A DNA stretch of 59,521 nucleotides from Gammaproteobacteria bacterium (lineage in GTDB: Bacteria > Pseudomonadota > Gammaproteobacteria > Steroidobacterales > GCA-2729495). Location: NCBI GenBank assembly GCA_020853135.1, contig JADYZO010000029.1:1-59521 (forward strand). The letters are read 5' to 3'. Both the position numbers and the translations under genes were made by a program. Each line of letters starts with the position of its first letter. Positions within the stretch are counted from its first letter, which is position 1. The notes under the pieces were generated by a model. That model ran no database searches. It had not been told where the DNA came from and worked only from the letters and a program-made list of their open reading frames with translations. Below are positions 11,912 through 20,085 of the stretch, piece by piece.

Positions 11912-11933
11912 CTGCCAGTGGGTGGCAGTATAC
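11912..11933 (-). promoter_or_regulatory. Candidate amiC promoter with small dyad
   Basis: On the minus strand a TATACT hexamer (11933-11928) lies 30 bases before the amiC GTG, preceded at about 16 bases by TGTCAA, a weak -35. Immediately downstream is the dyad CTGCCA-N5-TGGCAG (11912-11928), which overlaps the expected transcription start and could be an operator or a leader hairpin. This sits in a 109-bp gap between tsaE and amiC that is clearly AT-richer than its flanks. Confidence 0.35.
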
Positions 11934-12006
11934 CCGGGGCCAGTGGATTTGACAGCACTTTCCCTTATCTAATTAGGCAGATATCCACTAAACATGCCTT
12001 GCAGGC

Positions 12007-12528
12007 TCACGCGCTGCCGGGCACCGGTGAAAGCGCAGGATCCCCGGGCACGGTGCGCGCCAGCTGGCGGCCCAGTGCCTCCCCCGCCGGACTGGCTGCC
12101 GCCCACGCCAGGCGCCGGCCTCCCCCGGCCATTTCCAGGCGCAGGTGCAGGTCGGCTCCCGGCAGCTGGCCCTCACCCTGGCCGGGCCACTCGATGAGGC
12201 CGATCGTCCCGTCACCCAGCTGCTCGAGCAGGCCGAGGTCCTCGACCTCGCGTGGATCACGCAGGCGATACAGGTCGACGTGCTGGACCCGATAGCCCGC
12301 CACCGCATAGGGCTCGACCAGCGTGTAGGTCGGGCTCGGCACCCGCCCGGTGTAGCCCAGGCCAGCCAGCAAGCCACGCACCAGGCTGGTCTTGCCGGCA
12401 CCGAGATCCCCTTCGAGGTAAACGACCAGGCGTGCGGGCCGCGCGGCCAGGAGTGCGGCCGCGCACTGGCGACCGAAGCGCTCGGTCGCAGCCACGTCGG
12501 GCAGGATCAGTTCGCCGGATTGAGCCAT
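12007..12528 (-). CDS. tsaE: TsaE, ATPase of the tRNA t6A37 synthesis complex
   Basis: Works with TsaB/TsaD to recycle the complex that installs threonylcarbamoyl-adenosine on ANN-decoding tRNAs. The 173-residue P-loop protein has EGDLGAGKTS at 39-48, PSPTYTLVEPY and the HVDLYRL motif, then LIEWP. All are typical of the YjeE/TsaE family (usually 150-170 residues). The start at MAQSGELILPD overlaps the 3' end of the NAD(P)HX repair gene by 22 bases, so translation is probably coupled. Confidence 0.95.
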   Translation of the reverse strand: MAQSGELILPDVAATERFGRQCAAALLAARPARLVVYLEGDLGAGKTSLVRGLLAGLGYTGRVPSPTYTLVEPYAVAGYRVQHVDLYRLRDPREVEDLGLLEQLGDGTIGLIEWPGQGEGQLPGADLHLRLEMAGGGRRLAWAAASPAGEALGRQLARTVPGDPALSPVPGSA

Positions 12529-13997
12529 CGGCGCAGGGGCCCGAAGAGATCGCCGGCCACGAGGCCACGCTCGCCCGCTCGCGCGGCCTCGTCGGCAGCG
12601 CTGGCGTGGACGAAAGCTGCACAGGCGGCAGCCCCCGGCAGGTCCGCAGGGCGGTGCTGGGCGGCGATGCCGGCGACCAGCCCCGTGAGGACGTCGCCCA
12701 TCCCGCCCGATGCCATGCCCGGATTGCCGGCATCGATCAGGTAGGGAAGGTCCCCCGCGCGGCCGATGAGACTGCCGCGGCCCTTCAGCAGGATGATGCC
12801 GCCAAAGCGCGCGCCCAGTTCTGCGGCCGCACGCACGCGGTCCTGCTGGACGGCCGCCGTGGTCGTGCCGAGCAGGCGCGCCGCCTCGCCGGGGTGCGGG
12901 GTCAGCACCCAGTCCTCGCGTTGCCGCGGCTGGCCGGCCAGCAGGTTGAGCGCATCGGCATCGACCACCAGCGGCTGGTGCTGGTCGAGCACGCGGGCCC
13001 ACAGCTGCCTCGCCCAGGCATCATGGCCGAGGCCTGGCCCCACCGCGATGAGCGTGGCACGCTCGAACAGGACATCGAGTTCCGCGGGATCGCTCACCCC
13101 GCGGCACATGAGTTCGGGCCGTCCGGCGAGGATGGCCGGCACGTTTTCCGGCCGCGTGACCACGCTGACCAGCCCGGCGCCGGCCCGCACCGCCGCCTCG
13201 CCGGCGAGGCGCGCCGCACCGCCCATGCCACTGTTGCCCCCGACCACCAGCACGTGGCCGAAATCCCCCTTGTGCGCGGTGCGCGAACGGCGCGGCAGCC
13301 AGCGCCGCTGGTCGTCGGCGTCGAACAGGCGCAACTGCGGCGTCACGTGCGCCACCCGCCCGGCGGGCACGCCCAGGTCCCCGAACACGATGTCGCCGGC
13401 GTGCTCCGGCCCGGCACCGAGGTACAGCCCCAGCTTGCGGCCGATGAACGTGACCGTGGCCCCGGCCCGCACCGCCACGCCGAGCGGCTGCCCGGTAGTC
13501 CCGTCCAGCCCGCTCGGCAGGTCGACCGCCACCACGGGCACTCCTGATTCGTTGACGGCCTGCACGGCATGCAGCCAGGCGCCTTCGAGCGGACGGGCGG
13601 CGCCCGTGCCGAGCAAGGCATCGATGATCAGGTCCGCCGCCGCACACAGGCCGGCGCTGAAGGGCAGCACCGCGCCACCGGAGCGCTGGTACTGCTCCCA
13701 GGCACGCGCGGCGTCCCCGCGCAGGCCATGCGGGTCGGCCAGCGCGGCGACCGTGACATCGACGCCGGCCGCCCGGGCCAGCGCCGCGACGATGTAGCCA
13801 TCGCCCGCGTTGTTGCCCGCGCCACAGAGCACCAGCCAGTGCCGCGCGGCCGGATGACGCGCGCGCGCCGTGTCCCAGACCAGCCGGCCCGCCCGGCTCA
13901 TCAGCTCGAAACCCGGGATGCCCACTTCCTCGATGGCGATGCGGTCGATCTCGCGCACCGCCGCGGGCGTGTACAGGAAGCTCGAGGGCCGCGACAT
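12507..13997 (-). CDS. nnr: Bifunctional NAD(P)H-hydrate epimerase / ADP-dependent dehydratase
   Basis: Repairs damaged NADHX/NADPHX. The N-terminal YjeF_N epimerase domain has GAGNNAGDGYIVA at 59-71. The C-terminal ribokinase-like dehydratase domain has GGNSGMGGAARL, TPHPGEAARLL and the anion-hole stretch GMASGGMGDVLTGLVAG. The length of 496 residues is normal for the fused enzyme. The ATG at 13997 gives MSRPSSFLYTPAAVREID, the conserved opening. A TATAAT -10 box lies only seven bases upstream, so the mRNA may be nearly leaderless. It heads the tsaE-amiC-mutL series and is divergent from queG. Confidence 0.94.
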   Translation of the reverse strand: MSRPSSFLYTPAAVREIDRIAIEEVGIPGFELMSRAGRLVWDTARARHPAARHWLVLCGAGNNAGDGYIVAALARAAGVDVTVAALADPHGLRGDAARAWEQYQRSGGAVLPFSAGLCAAADLIIDALLGTGAARPLEGAWLHAVQAVNESGVPVVAVDLPSGLDGTTGQPLGVAVRAGATVTFIGRKLGLYLGAGPEHAGDIVFGDLGVPAGRVAHVTPQLRLFDADDQRRWLPRRSRTAHKGDFGHVLVVGGNSGMGGAARLAGEAAVRAGAGLVSVVTRPENVPAILAGRPELMCRGVSDPAELDVLFERATLIAVGPGLGHDAWARQLWARVLDQHQPLVVDADALNLLAGQPRQREDWVLTPHPGEAARLLGTTTAAVQQDRVRAAAELGARFGGIILLKGRGSLIGRAGDLPYLIDAGNPGMASGGMGDVLTGLVAGIAAQHRPADLPGAAACAAFVHASAADEAARAGERGLVAGDLFGPLRRWLNPAN

Positions 13998-14004
13998 GGC
14001 GGCG

Positions 14005-14010
14005 ATTATA
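14005..14010 (-). promoter_or_regulatory. -10 box of nnr, seven bases from the start codon
   Basis: Reading the minus strand, TATAAT occupies 14010-14005 and the ATG begins at 13997, leaving only CGCCGCC between them. With a usual 6-7 base distance, transcription would start at or next to the ATG, so no Shine-Dalgarno is possible. No good -35 is visible. On the plus strand the same bases read TATACT and could serve queG. Confidence 0.4.
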
Positions 14011-14037
14011 CTGGAGGGTCCGCAACCGGACCGTCCC

Positions 14038-15102
14038 ATGGCATTGCCGACCGAGGAACTACGCGAACTCGCCGCGCGCATCCGCGCCTGGGCCGCTGAC
14101 CTCGGCTTCCAGCAGGTCGGCATCGCCACGCCCGCGCTGGGCCAGGCCGGCGCACGCCTGCGCGAGTGGCTGGCGCGCGGCCTGCATGCCGACATGCACT
14201 GGCTGCGTGAACGCGCGTCGCTCATCACCAACCCCGCCGCCGTCGTACCCGGCACGCTGCGGGTCATCTCGGCACGGATGGACTACTCGCGCGCGGACGC
14301 CTGGCCGGCGCAGCACATCGCCGCGCAACCCGACCGGGCCTGGGTGGCGCGCTATGCACTCGGGCGCGATTACCACCGCATCCTGCGCCCGCGGCTGCAG
14401 AAGCTCGCCACCCGCGTGAGCGAGGCCATCGGGCCGTTCGGCTACCGCGTCTTCGTCGACAGCGGGCCGGTGATGGAAAAGCCGCTGGCGGAACAGGCCG
14501 GGCTCGGCTGGATCGGCAAGCACACCAACCTGGTCAACACCACGGCCGGTTCCTGGTTCCTGCTGGGCGAGATCCTCACCGACCTGCCGCTGCCGGTCGA
14601 TGCGCCGGCCGGCAACCACTGCGGCAGCTGCAGCGCCTGCATCAGCGCCTGCCCCACGGGCGCCATCATCGCCCCCTACGTGCTCGACGCGGGGCGCTGC
14701 ATCTCCTACCTGACCATCGAGAACAAGGGCCCGATCCCCGAGGCACTGCGCCCCGCGCTCGGCAACCGCGTCTTCGGCTGCGACGACTGCCAGCTCGCCT
14801 GCCCCTGGAACAAGTTCGCGCAGTTCTCGGCGGAGGCGGACTTCGCCCCGCGCCAGGGCATGGACCGGCAATCGCTGGTGGATCTGTTCGGCTGGGATGA
14901 GGCCACCTGGCTCGAGTGCACGGCCGGCAGCCCGATCCGCCGCGCGGGATACGGCGGCTGGCTGCGCAACCTCGCCGTGGCGCTCGGCAATGCGCCCTCC
15001 TCACCCGGGGTCATCGCGGCGCTCGAGGCGCGTCGCGGGGATCCCTCCGCGCTGGTGCGCGAGCACGTGCTCTGGGCGCTGCGCCGCCACGGCCGCGCCT
15101 GA
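14038..15102 (+). CDS. queG: Epoxyqueuosine reductase
   Basis: Catalyses the last step of queuosine synthesis in tRNA, reducing epoxyqueuosine with cobalamin and two [4Fe-4S] clusters. The 354-residue protein shows D141 in VDSGPVMEK, the cluster motif C195-x2-C198-x2-C201-x3-C205 and a second set C248-x2-C251-x3-C255 (CDDCQLACPWN). C-terminal HEAT-like residues (RNLAVALGN) end the protein. The ATG at 14038 gives the normal N-terminus; an upstream in-frame ATG at 13996 is less likely because it overlaps the nnr promoter. Divergent from nnr, as yjeS/queG is from yjeF in enterics. Confidence 0.94.
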   Translation: MALPTEELRELAARIRAWAADLGFQQVGIATPALGQAGARLREWLARGLHADMHWLRERASLITNPAAVVPGTLRVISARMDYSRADAWPAQHIAAQPDRAWVARYALGRDYHRILRPRLQKLATRVSEAIGPFGYRVFVDSGPVMEKPLAEQAGLGWIGKHTNLVNTTAGSWFLLGEILTDLPLPVDAPAGNHCGSCSACISACPTGAIIAPYVLDAGRCISYLTIENKGPIPEALRPALGNRVFGCDDCQLACPWNKFAQFSAEADFAPRQGMDRQSLVDLFGWDEATWLECTAGSPIRRAGYGGWLRNLAVALGNAPSSPGVIAALEARRGDPSALVREHVLWALRRHGRA

Positions 15103-15114
15103 GGCGCGCCCGGC

Positions 15115-15966
15115 TCAGCGCAGGCGCACCGCCAGGTTGTCGATCAGGCGCGTGCCACCGAGCCGGGCCGCAGCCAGCACCCGCAGGCTCGTGCAGCCGG
15201 CCCCGGGCGGCGCCAGGTCCCGCGCCTCGCGGATCGCGACGTACTCCGGGTGCAGGCCTGCGGCCTCGATGCGCCGGCAGGCACGACGCTCGAGCGCAGC
15301 CCAGTCGCGCTTGCCGGCGAGCAGCTGCAGGCGGCACTCGCGCAGCGCCGCGTGCAGGGCGGGGGCCAGCCGCCGCCCGGCGGCATCCAGGTACTGGTTG
15401 CGCGAGCTCATGGCCAGCCCGTCGGCCTCGCGCACTGTCGGACCACCGATGATGCGGGTTTCCAGGTGCAGGTCACGGGCCATGCGCCGCAACAGCACCA
15501 GCTGCTGGTAATCCTTCTCGCCAAACACGGCCACCTCGGGCGTGAGGATGTTGAACAGCCGCAGCACGACCGAGGCGACGCCATCGAAGTGGCCCGGGCG
15601 ATGCGCCCCGCAGAGGTCGGTGGACAGGCCCGGCACGGACACCGTGGTGGAGGGCCCTCCGCCGCCGGGATACATCACGGCCACCGTCGGCACGAAGACC
15701 GCATCGGCGCCTGCGGCGCGCAGGCGTGCGGTGTCGGCCCGCAGCGTGCGCGGATAGCGCGCATAGTCCTCGCCGGGACCGAATTGCGTCGGGTTGACGA
15801 AGATGCTGGCCACGACCCGGTCCGCGTGCCGCCTGGCGATGTCGACCAGGCTCGCGTGCCCGGCATGCAGGTTGCCCATGGTGGGCACCAGGGCCACGGT
15901 CCCGCCCGCCGCCCGCCAGGCACGCACGGCACGCCGGGCCGCGGCGCTGGTACGCAGGATTTTCAT
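15115..15966 (-). CDS. panC: Pantothenate synthetase (pantoate--beta-alanine ligase)
   Basis: Joins pantoate and beta-alanine with ATP to give pantothenate. The 283-residue protein has the nucleotidyl-transferase HxGH-like motif PTMGNLHAGHASL (28-40, H34 and H37), FVNPTQFGPGEDYARYPR for pantoate binding, VFGEKDYQQL, and the KMSKS-like LAMSSRNQYL. The length is normal. It follows panB by nine bases, so panB-panC form an operon; panD is not in this window. Confidence 0.97.
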   Translation of the reverse strand: MKILRTSAAARRAVRAWRAAGGTVALVPTMGNLHAGHASLVDIARRHADRVVASIFVNPTQFGPGEDYARYPRTLRADTARLRAAGADAVFVPTVAVMYPGGGGPSTTVSVPGLSTDLCGAHRPGHFDGVASVVLRLFNILTPEVAVFGEKDYQQLVLLRRMARDLHLETRIIGGPTVREADGLAMSSRNQYLDAAGRRLAPALHAALRECRLQLLAGKRDWAALERRACRRIEAAGLHPEYVAIREARDLAPPGAGCTSLRVLAAARLGGTRLIDNLAVRLR

Positions 15967-15975
15967 GTCAGCCGC

Positions 15976-16809
15976 TCAGGAAAAGCAGTGCTCGGGAGCC
16001 GGGTAGCGGCGCTCCTTCACGGCGCGCACATAGGCCGCGCAGGCGGCCGGCACCGCGCCGGCCTCCGGCATGAAGTCGCACACGAAACGCGGCAGCCGGC
16101 CCTGGGTGATGCCCAGCATGTCGTAGAGCACGAGGATCTGGCCATCAACGCCGGGTCCTGCGCCGATGCCGATCACCGGCACGGCCACGGCATCCCTGAC
16201 GGCCCGCCCGAGTTCGCCCGGCACGCACTCGAGCAGGATGATGTCGGCCCCGGCCTGCTCCAGCGCCCGCGCCTCCTCCACCATGCGGGTGGCCTCGGCC
16301 TGTTGGCGGCCCTGCACGCGGAAGCCACCGAGCTTGTGCACGGACTGCGGCTTGAGGCCGATGTGGGCGCAGACCGGGATGTCGTGCTGCGCCAGGTGCT
16401 CGACGATGCGCAGCTGGCTGAGGCCACCCTCGAGCTTCACCATCATCGCCCCGCCCTCCTGCATCATGCGCACCGCATTGTCCAGCGCCTGCACGGGCGT
16501 GGTGTAGCTCATGAAGGGCATGTCCGCCATGAGGAAGGCGCGCTGGAGCCCGCGCGACACCGCGCGGCAGTGATAGATGATGTCGGCCACGGTGACCGGG
16601 ACCGTGGTGTCGTGCCCCTGGATCACCATGCCGAGGGAATCCCCCACCAGCACCACGTCGACGCCGGCTTCATCGACCAGGGCGGCAAAACTCGCGTCGT
16701 AGGCGGTCAGGCAGGCAATGGCCTCGGCCTCCGCCCGCATGTTGCGCAGCGAGGAGACCGTGACGGGTGGCTGCGCCATCCCGCGTTGCTGGAGCTGCTT
16801 GTAGGCCAA
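15976..16809 (-). CDS. panB: 3-methyl-2-oxobutanoate hydroxymethyltransferase
   Basis: Makes ketopantoate from 2-oxoisovalerate and methylene-tetrahydrofolate, the first pantothenate step. The 277-residue TIM-barrel protein shows LTAYDASFAALVDEAGVD, the metal-binding VGDSLGMVIQGHDTT, MVKLEGG and the IGIGAGPGVDGQILV signature. The start is a TTG with GGAGG six bases upstream; the ATG at 16779 has a much weaker ribosome site. It lies between a deoxynucleoside kinase and panC. Confidence 0.96.
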   Translation of the reverse strand: MAYKQLQQRGMAQPPVTVSSLRNMRAEAEAIACLTAYDASFAALVDEAGVDVVLVGDSLGMVIQGHDTTVPVTVADIIYHCRAVSRGLQRAFLMADMPFMSYTTPVQALDNAVRMMQEGGAMMVKLEGGLSQLRIVEHLAQHDIPVCAHIGLKPQSVHKLGGFRVQGRQQAEATRMVEEARALEQAGADIILLECVPGELGRAVRDAVAVPVIGIGAGPGVDGQILVLYDMLGITQGRLPRFVCDFMPEAGAVPAACAAYVRAVKERRYPAPEHCFS

Positions 16810-16839
16810 GATCGTCCTCCACCGGCCGGTGCTGCGGCT

Positions 16840-17487
16840 TCAGGCGAGTGCCGCCGCCATCGGGTTGAAGAAATGCCTGCCGCTGCGCACCCTGGCGATC
16901 TCCTCGCGCAGGATGCCAAAGTGCCCGTCATTATGGACCGGATCGAGGGTCGCGACATTCACGATCAGGAGCGGGGCCGCATCGTAGGCATGGAAGAACC
17001 GGGCGTAGCTCTCCGTCAGCCGTTCCAGATAGCGCCGGCTGATCTGCTGCTCGTGGCTGATGCCGCGGCGGGCGATCCGGAACAGCAGCGTGTCCACCGG
17101 CGCCTGCAGGTAGACCACCAGGTCCGGCACCGGCGGCTCGATGTCCAGTGAATCCCAGACCCTCTCGTAGAGCGGGAGCTCGTGCTGGTCGAGGTTGATC
17201 CCGGCAAAGAGCCGGTCCTTCTCGATCATGAAATCGGCGATGCGCAGCGCATTGAACAGCCCCGGCTGGTGCAACTGCTCGATCTGCCGTACCCGCTGGA
17301 ACAGGAAGAACAGCTGCGCTGGCAGTGCGGCAGCGCGCGGATCGCGGTAGAAGCGCTCCAGGAAGGGATTGGCCTGTGCCTCCTCGAGCATCAGCTCGCC
17401 GTCGAGGCTCGCGGCCAGCCGGCGTGCCAGGCTGGTCTTGCCGACGCCGATGGGTCCCTCGATGACGATGTGCCGTCGCTCGGCCAT
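16840..17487 (-). CDS. Deoxynucleoside kinase (deoxyadenosine/deoxycytidine kinase family)
   Basis: A cytoplasmic salvage kinase phosphorylating deoxynucleosides. The 215-residue protein has the P-loop IEGPIGVGKTSLARRLA with GPIGVGKTS at 11-19, EAQANPFLERFY, QLFFLFQR and a lid-like RRGISHEQQISRRYLERL, as in the dNK/dCK family. The substrate cannot be chosen from sequence. The ATG at 17487 is preferred over the GTG at 17496. Related kinases occupy the slot between folK and panB in many gammaproteobacteria, and the operon here runs pcnB-folK-dNK-panB-panC. Confidence 0.87.
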   Translation of the reverse strand: MAERRHIVIEGPIGVGKTSLARRLAASLDGELMLEEAQANPFLERFYRDPRAAALPAQLFFLFQRVRQIEQLHQPGLFNALRIADFMIEKDRLFAGINLDQHELPLYERVWDSLDIEPPVPDLVVYLQAPVDTLLFRIARRGISHEQQISRRYLERLTESYARFFHAYDAAPLLIVNVATLDPVHNDGHFGILREEIARVRSGRHFFNPMAAALA

Positions 17488-17544
17488 GCGTTCCACGCTG
17501 TGCTCTTGTTATTCTGTGCCGCCGGCAGGCGCCGCACGCGGCAG

Positions 17545-18045
17545 TCAGGCCAGCCGCTGCATGCCTGTCCCATCCGCGCACGCGGCCAGTGTGCTCACCT
17601 GGCCCAGCCCCGGCACGATCAGCCCCGGGGCAATCTCCGCCAGTGGCAACAATACAAAATTTCGCTCGCCAATGCCCGGATGGGGCAGCACGAGATCCGG
17701 CTGCGCGAGGCGCAGCCCGCCATACACCAGCAGGTCGAGGTCCAGGACGCGCGGCCCCCAGCGCGGCACGCACGACGGTTCCCGGCCATGGACGCGCTCG
17801 ATGTCCTTCAACGCCGCCAGCAATTCGCCGGGCGGCAGCCGGGTCAGCAGGCCGGCCACGGCGTTGAGGAAGTCCGGCTGCGCGACCGGTCCGAAGGGCG
17901 GGTTGAGGTACTGGCCCGAGAGGGCCACCAGCCGGGTGGCGGGCAGCCGCCCGAGCGCCGCAGCGGCCCGGTCGAGCTGGCGCGGCGGATCCTGCAGGTT
18001 GCTGCCCATCCCGACGTAGGCGGGAATCCAGGCGGGCGCGGTCAT
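17545..18045 (-). CDS. folK: 6-hydroxymethyl-7,8-dihydropterin pyrophosphokinase
   Basis: Transfers pyrophosphate from ATP to the pterin in folate synthesis. The 166-residue HPPK protein begins AYVGMGSNLQDP, contains YLNPPFGPVAQPDFLNAV, and the signature RWGPRVLDLDLLVYG holds the two catalytic Asp residues; LPHPGIGERNFVLLPL follows. Length and motifs are normal. It starts 29 bases after pcnB, the usual pairing. Confidence 0.96.
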   Translation of the reverse strand: MTAPAWIPAYVGMGSNLQDPPRQLDRAAAALGRLPATRLVALSGQYLNPPFGPVAQPDFLNAVAGLLTRLPPGELLAALKDIERVHGREPSCVPRWGPRVLDLDLLVYGGLRLAQPDLVLPHPGIGERNFVLLPLAEIAPGLIVPGLGQVSTLAACADGTGMQRLA

Positions 18046-18074
18046 GGCCGGTGCCGCGGCACGGGCGCAGCGGC

Positions 18075-19427
18075 TCAGGCCAGCGGCTGCTCACCGCGCG
18101 CATCGCCGGCGCGGCGTGCCGACCGGCCACCGCGCCCGGAACGACGCCGACCGGGGGCGCCCGCGCGCTGGAGCCCGAGCTCGCGGCGCTGCTCCTCGGG
18201 CGGCAGTGCCTGCAGCGTGCTCCACCAGTGCGCGAGGCCCGGATCGGCATTGCCGGCGCCGGCGCGCAGCATCAGCAGGTCGTAGGCCGCGCGGAACCGC
18301 GGGCTCTGCAGGAAGACCAGCGCCCGCGCGCCGCGGGTCTTGTCGAAGCGGATCTGCAGCTGGAGCATCTCGCGCATCGGGATGGAAAACCGCCGCGGGA
18401 CCGCGATCCGCTCGGTCTGCTCGCGGCTGAGCTCGGCGGCGGCGAGCGCCAGTGCCTGGAAGTCGGTCATGCCCTCCCCGGCAAGGGCGGCAGCCCGGTC
18501 AGCGACGGGCCCCCACAGGAAGGCGCCGAGCAGGAACATGGGCGTGACGGGGCGGTCCTCGGCCACGCGGGCATCGGTGTTGGCGAGCGCCGCCTCGAGG
18601 AACCGCCCGCGGGCATCGGTACCCGGCCCCAGCCATGCCGCGGTGGCCGGAAACAGATGGTCGAACAGGCCATGCCGGCGCAGCTCACGATAGCTTTCCA
18701 GCGCGTGACCCGCCTGGAACATCTTGAGGAATTCATCGAACAGCCGGGCCGGGGGGACGCCCCCGATCAGCTGTGCGAGTTGCGGGATGAGGCGTGCGGA
18801 TTCATCGTCCAGGTCGAAGCCGAGCTTGGCGGCAAAGCGTGCCGCCCGGAGCATGCGCACCGGATCCTCGCGGAAGCGCGCCTCCGGGTCGCCGATGATC
18901 CGCAGGCGCCGCGCCCGCACGTCGGCCACGCCCCCGGTGAAGTCCCAGATGGAAAAATCGGCAATGTTGTAGTAGAGGGAGTTCGCGGTGAAATCCCGGC
19001 GCCAGACGTCTTCCTCGATGCTCCCGTAGACGTTGTCACGCAGCAGGCGGCCGGTCTCGGCGGAGACCTCGCGGTCTGCGCCGGCCGACTCCTCGGTACC
19101 CAGGCCGCGGAAGGTCGCCACCTCGATGATCTCGCCGCCGAAGCGTACATGCGCGAGGCGGAAGCGCCGGCCGATGAGCCGGCAGTTGCCAAACAGCGCA
19201 CGCACCTCTTCCGGGTGCGCATCGGTGGCGACATCGAAGTCCTTGGGATGACGCCCCAGCAGCAGGTCGCGCACGCTGCCGCCGACGAGGAAGGCCTGAT
19301 AACCGGCATCCTTCAGCCGGTACAGCACCTTCAAGGCAGGCTTGGAAATGTCGGCCCGCGAGATGTTGTGGTCGGACCGCGGAATGATCTGGGGCGCTGG
19401 ATGATCGGTTTGTATGGAGTCAGTCAA
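18075..19427 (-). CDS. pcnB: Poly(A) polymerase I
   Basis: Adds 3' poly(A) tails that speed RNA decay. The nucleotidyltransferase head has VGGSVRDLLLGRHPKDFDVAT, the RNA-binding part includes RRDFTANSLYYNI and the domain joint RMLRAARFAAKLGF, and the C-terminus is basic and low-complexity (GRRRSGRGGRSARR). The frame is open to a GTG at 19487, but that stretch overlaps the tRNA-Glu promoter and has no Shine-Dalgarno. A TTG at 19427 gives about 450 residues, near E. coli size; the exact start is uncertain. It heads the pcnB-folK-dNK-panBC operon. Confidence 0.92.
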   Translation of the reverse strand: MTDSIQTDHPAPQIIPRSDHNISRADISKPALKVLYRLKDAGYQAFLVGGSVRDLLLGRHPKDFDVATDAHPEEVRALFGNCRLIGRRFRLAHVRFGGEIIEVATFRGLGTEESAGADREVSAETGRLLRDNVYGSIEEDVWRRDFTANSLYYNIADFSIWDFTGGVADVRARRLRIIGDPEARFREDPVRMLRAARFAAKLGFDLDDESARLIPQLAQLIGGVPPARLFDEFLKMFQAGHALESYRELRRHGLFDHLFPATAAWLGPGTDARGRFLEAALANTDARVAEDRPVTPMFLLGAFLWGPVADRAAALAGEGMTDFQALALAAAELSREQTERIAVPRRFSIPMREMLQLQIRFDKTRGARALVFLQSPRFRAAYDLLMLRAGAGNADPGLAHWWSTLQALPPEEQRRELGLQRAGAPGRRRSGRGGRSARRAGDARGEQPLA

Positions 19428-19440
19428 CAGGAAAACCGGC

Positions 19441-19468
19441 TTGTGGGATGGCCATGCATACCTATAAT
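19441..19468 (+). promoter_or_regulatory. Promoter of tRNA-Glu
   Basis: TTGTGG (19441-19446) and a perfect TATAAT (19463-19468) are spaced by 16 bases and point to the tRNA, whose 5' end is 40 bases on. The same bases read TATTAT on the minus strand and may also drive pcnB, making this a divergent promoter. Confidence 0.6.
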
Positions 19469-19508
19469 AGCAGCCCGCCCGAGCCACGGGCAGCGGAAGT
19501 GGCTGTCG

Positions 19509-19583
19509 GCTCCCTTCGTCTAGCGGTCAGGACGCGGCCCTCTCAAGGCTGAAACGCGGGTTCGATTCCCGCAGGGAGCGCCA
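19509..19583 (+). tRNA. tRNA-Glu, anticodon CTC
   Basis: A 75-base cloverleaf: the acceptor stem GCTCCCT pairs with AGGGAGC (19573-19579), the discriminator is G and CCA is encoded. The D arm is GTC...GAC, the anticodon stem CGGCC/GGCTG and the loop CTCTCAA has anticodon CTC at 19542-19544. The T arm is GCGGGTTCGATTCCCGC. The opening TTCGTCTAG and overall shape match bacterial tRNA-Glu. A CUC anticodon reads GAG, the dominant Glu codon in this GC-rich genome; a UUC isoacceptor should exist elsewhere. Confidence 0.97.
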
Positions 19584-19662
19584 ACGCAGCCGTGCCGTCC
19601 ACCGGTCCACGACCAGGCCGCCGTTGCTGACACAACCCCCGACCCCGCCCGCCCGGACCGCC

Positions 19663-20085
19663 ATGCTGCTGCGCCGGCTGGCTGCCGCCCTCTACGACTG
19701 GCTGATCGTCGGCGGACTCCTGGTCTTCACCTCGTTCATCCTCGTCGCCCTGCGCGGCGGTGCCGCCATCCCGCCCGGCGACCCGGCCTACCAGGCCTTC
19801 CTGATCGTGCAGGTCGCCGCCTTCTTCATCGGCTTCTGGTGGCACGGCGGGCAGACGCCCGGCATGCGCACCTGGCGGCTGCGCGTGATGCGCGAGGATG
19901 GCGGGTCACCCGGCCTGCGCGCGGCCTGCGCGCGCTTCGCCCTGGCGGCTGTCTCCACCGCCCTGCTGGGCTGCGGGTTCTGGTGGATCCTGCTCGATCC
20001 GCAGGGGCGTGCCTGGCACGACCGGCTGAGCGGTACGCGGCTGGTGCGCACGGAAGAGGCCGGCCGGGAGCGCGGGCAGTCCTAG
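19663..20085 (+). CDS. RDD-family integral membrane protein
   Basis: A 140-residue inner-membrane protein with the RDD pattern: RRLAAALYDWLIV in the first helix, WHGGQTPGMRTWRLRV between helices, and AWHDRLSGTRLVR at the end. Four hydrophobic segments are visible. RDD proteins are poorly characterised; some act in ion exchange or stress (family knowledge). The ATG at 19663 fits the family start; an upstream TTG at 19624 is possible. Its TAG stop overlaps the stop of convergent lptG within one CTAG. Confidence 0.87.
   Translation: MLLRRLAAALYDWLIVGGLLVFTSFILVALRGGAAIPPGDPAYQAFLIVQVAAFFIGFWWHGGQTPGMRTWRLRVMREDGGSPGLRAACARFALAAVSTALLGCGFWWILLDPQGRAWHDRLSGTRLVRTEEAGRERGQS

Noticed and set aside
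11941-11990. DnaA-box-like ATATCCACT and AAATCCACT pair
   Set aside because: Seven and six of nine matches to TTATCCACA, with the key ends missing; no replication genes or DnaA cluster nearby.
19560-19662. A repeat of the tRNA-Glu 3' end marking an attachment site
   Set aside because: No second copy of the T arm or CCA end was noticed in the window, and the genes beside it are ordinary chromosomal ones.
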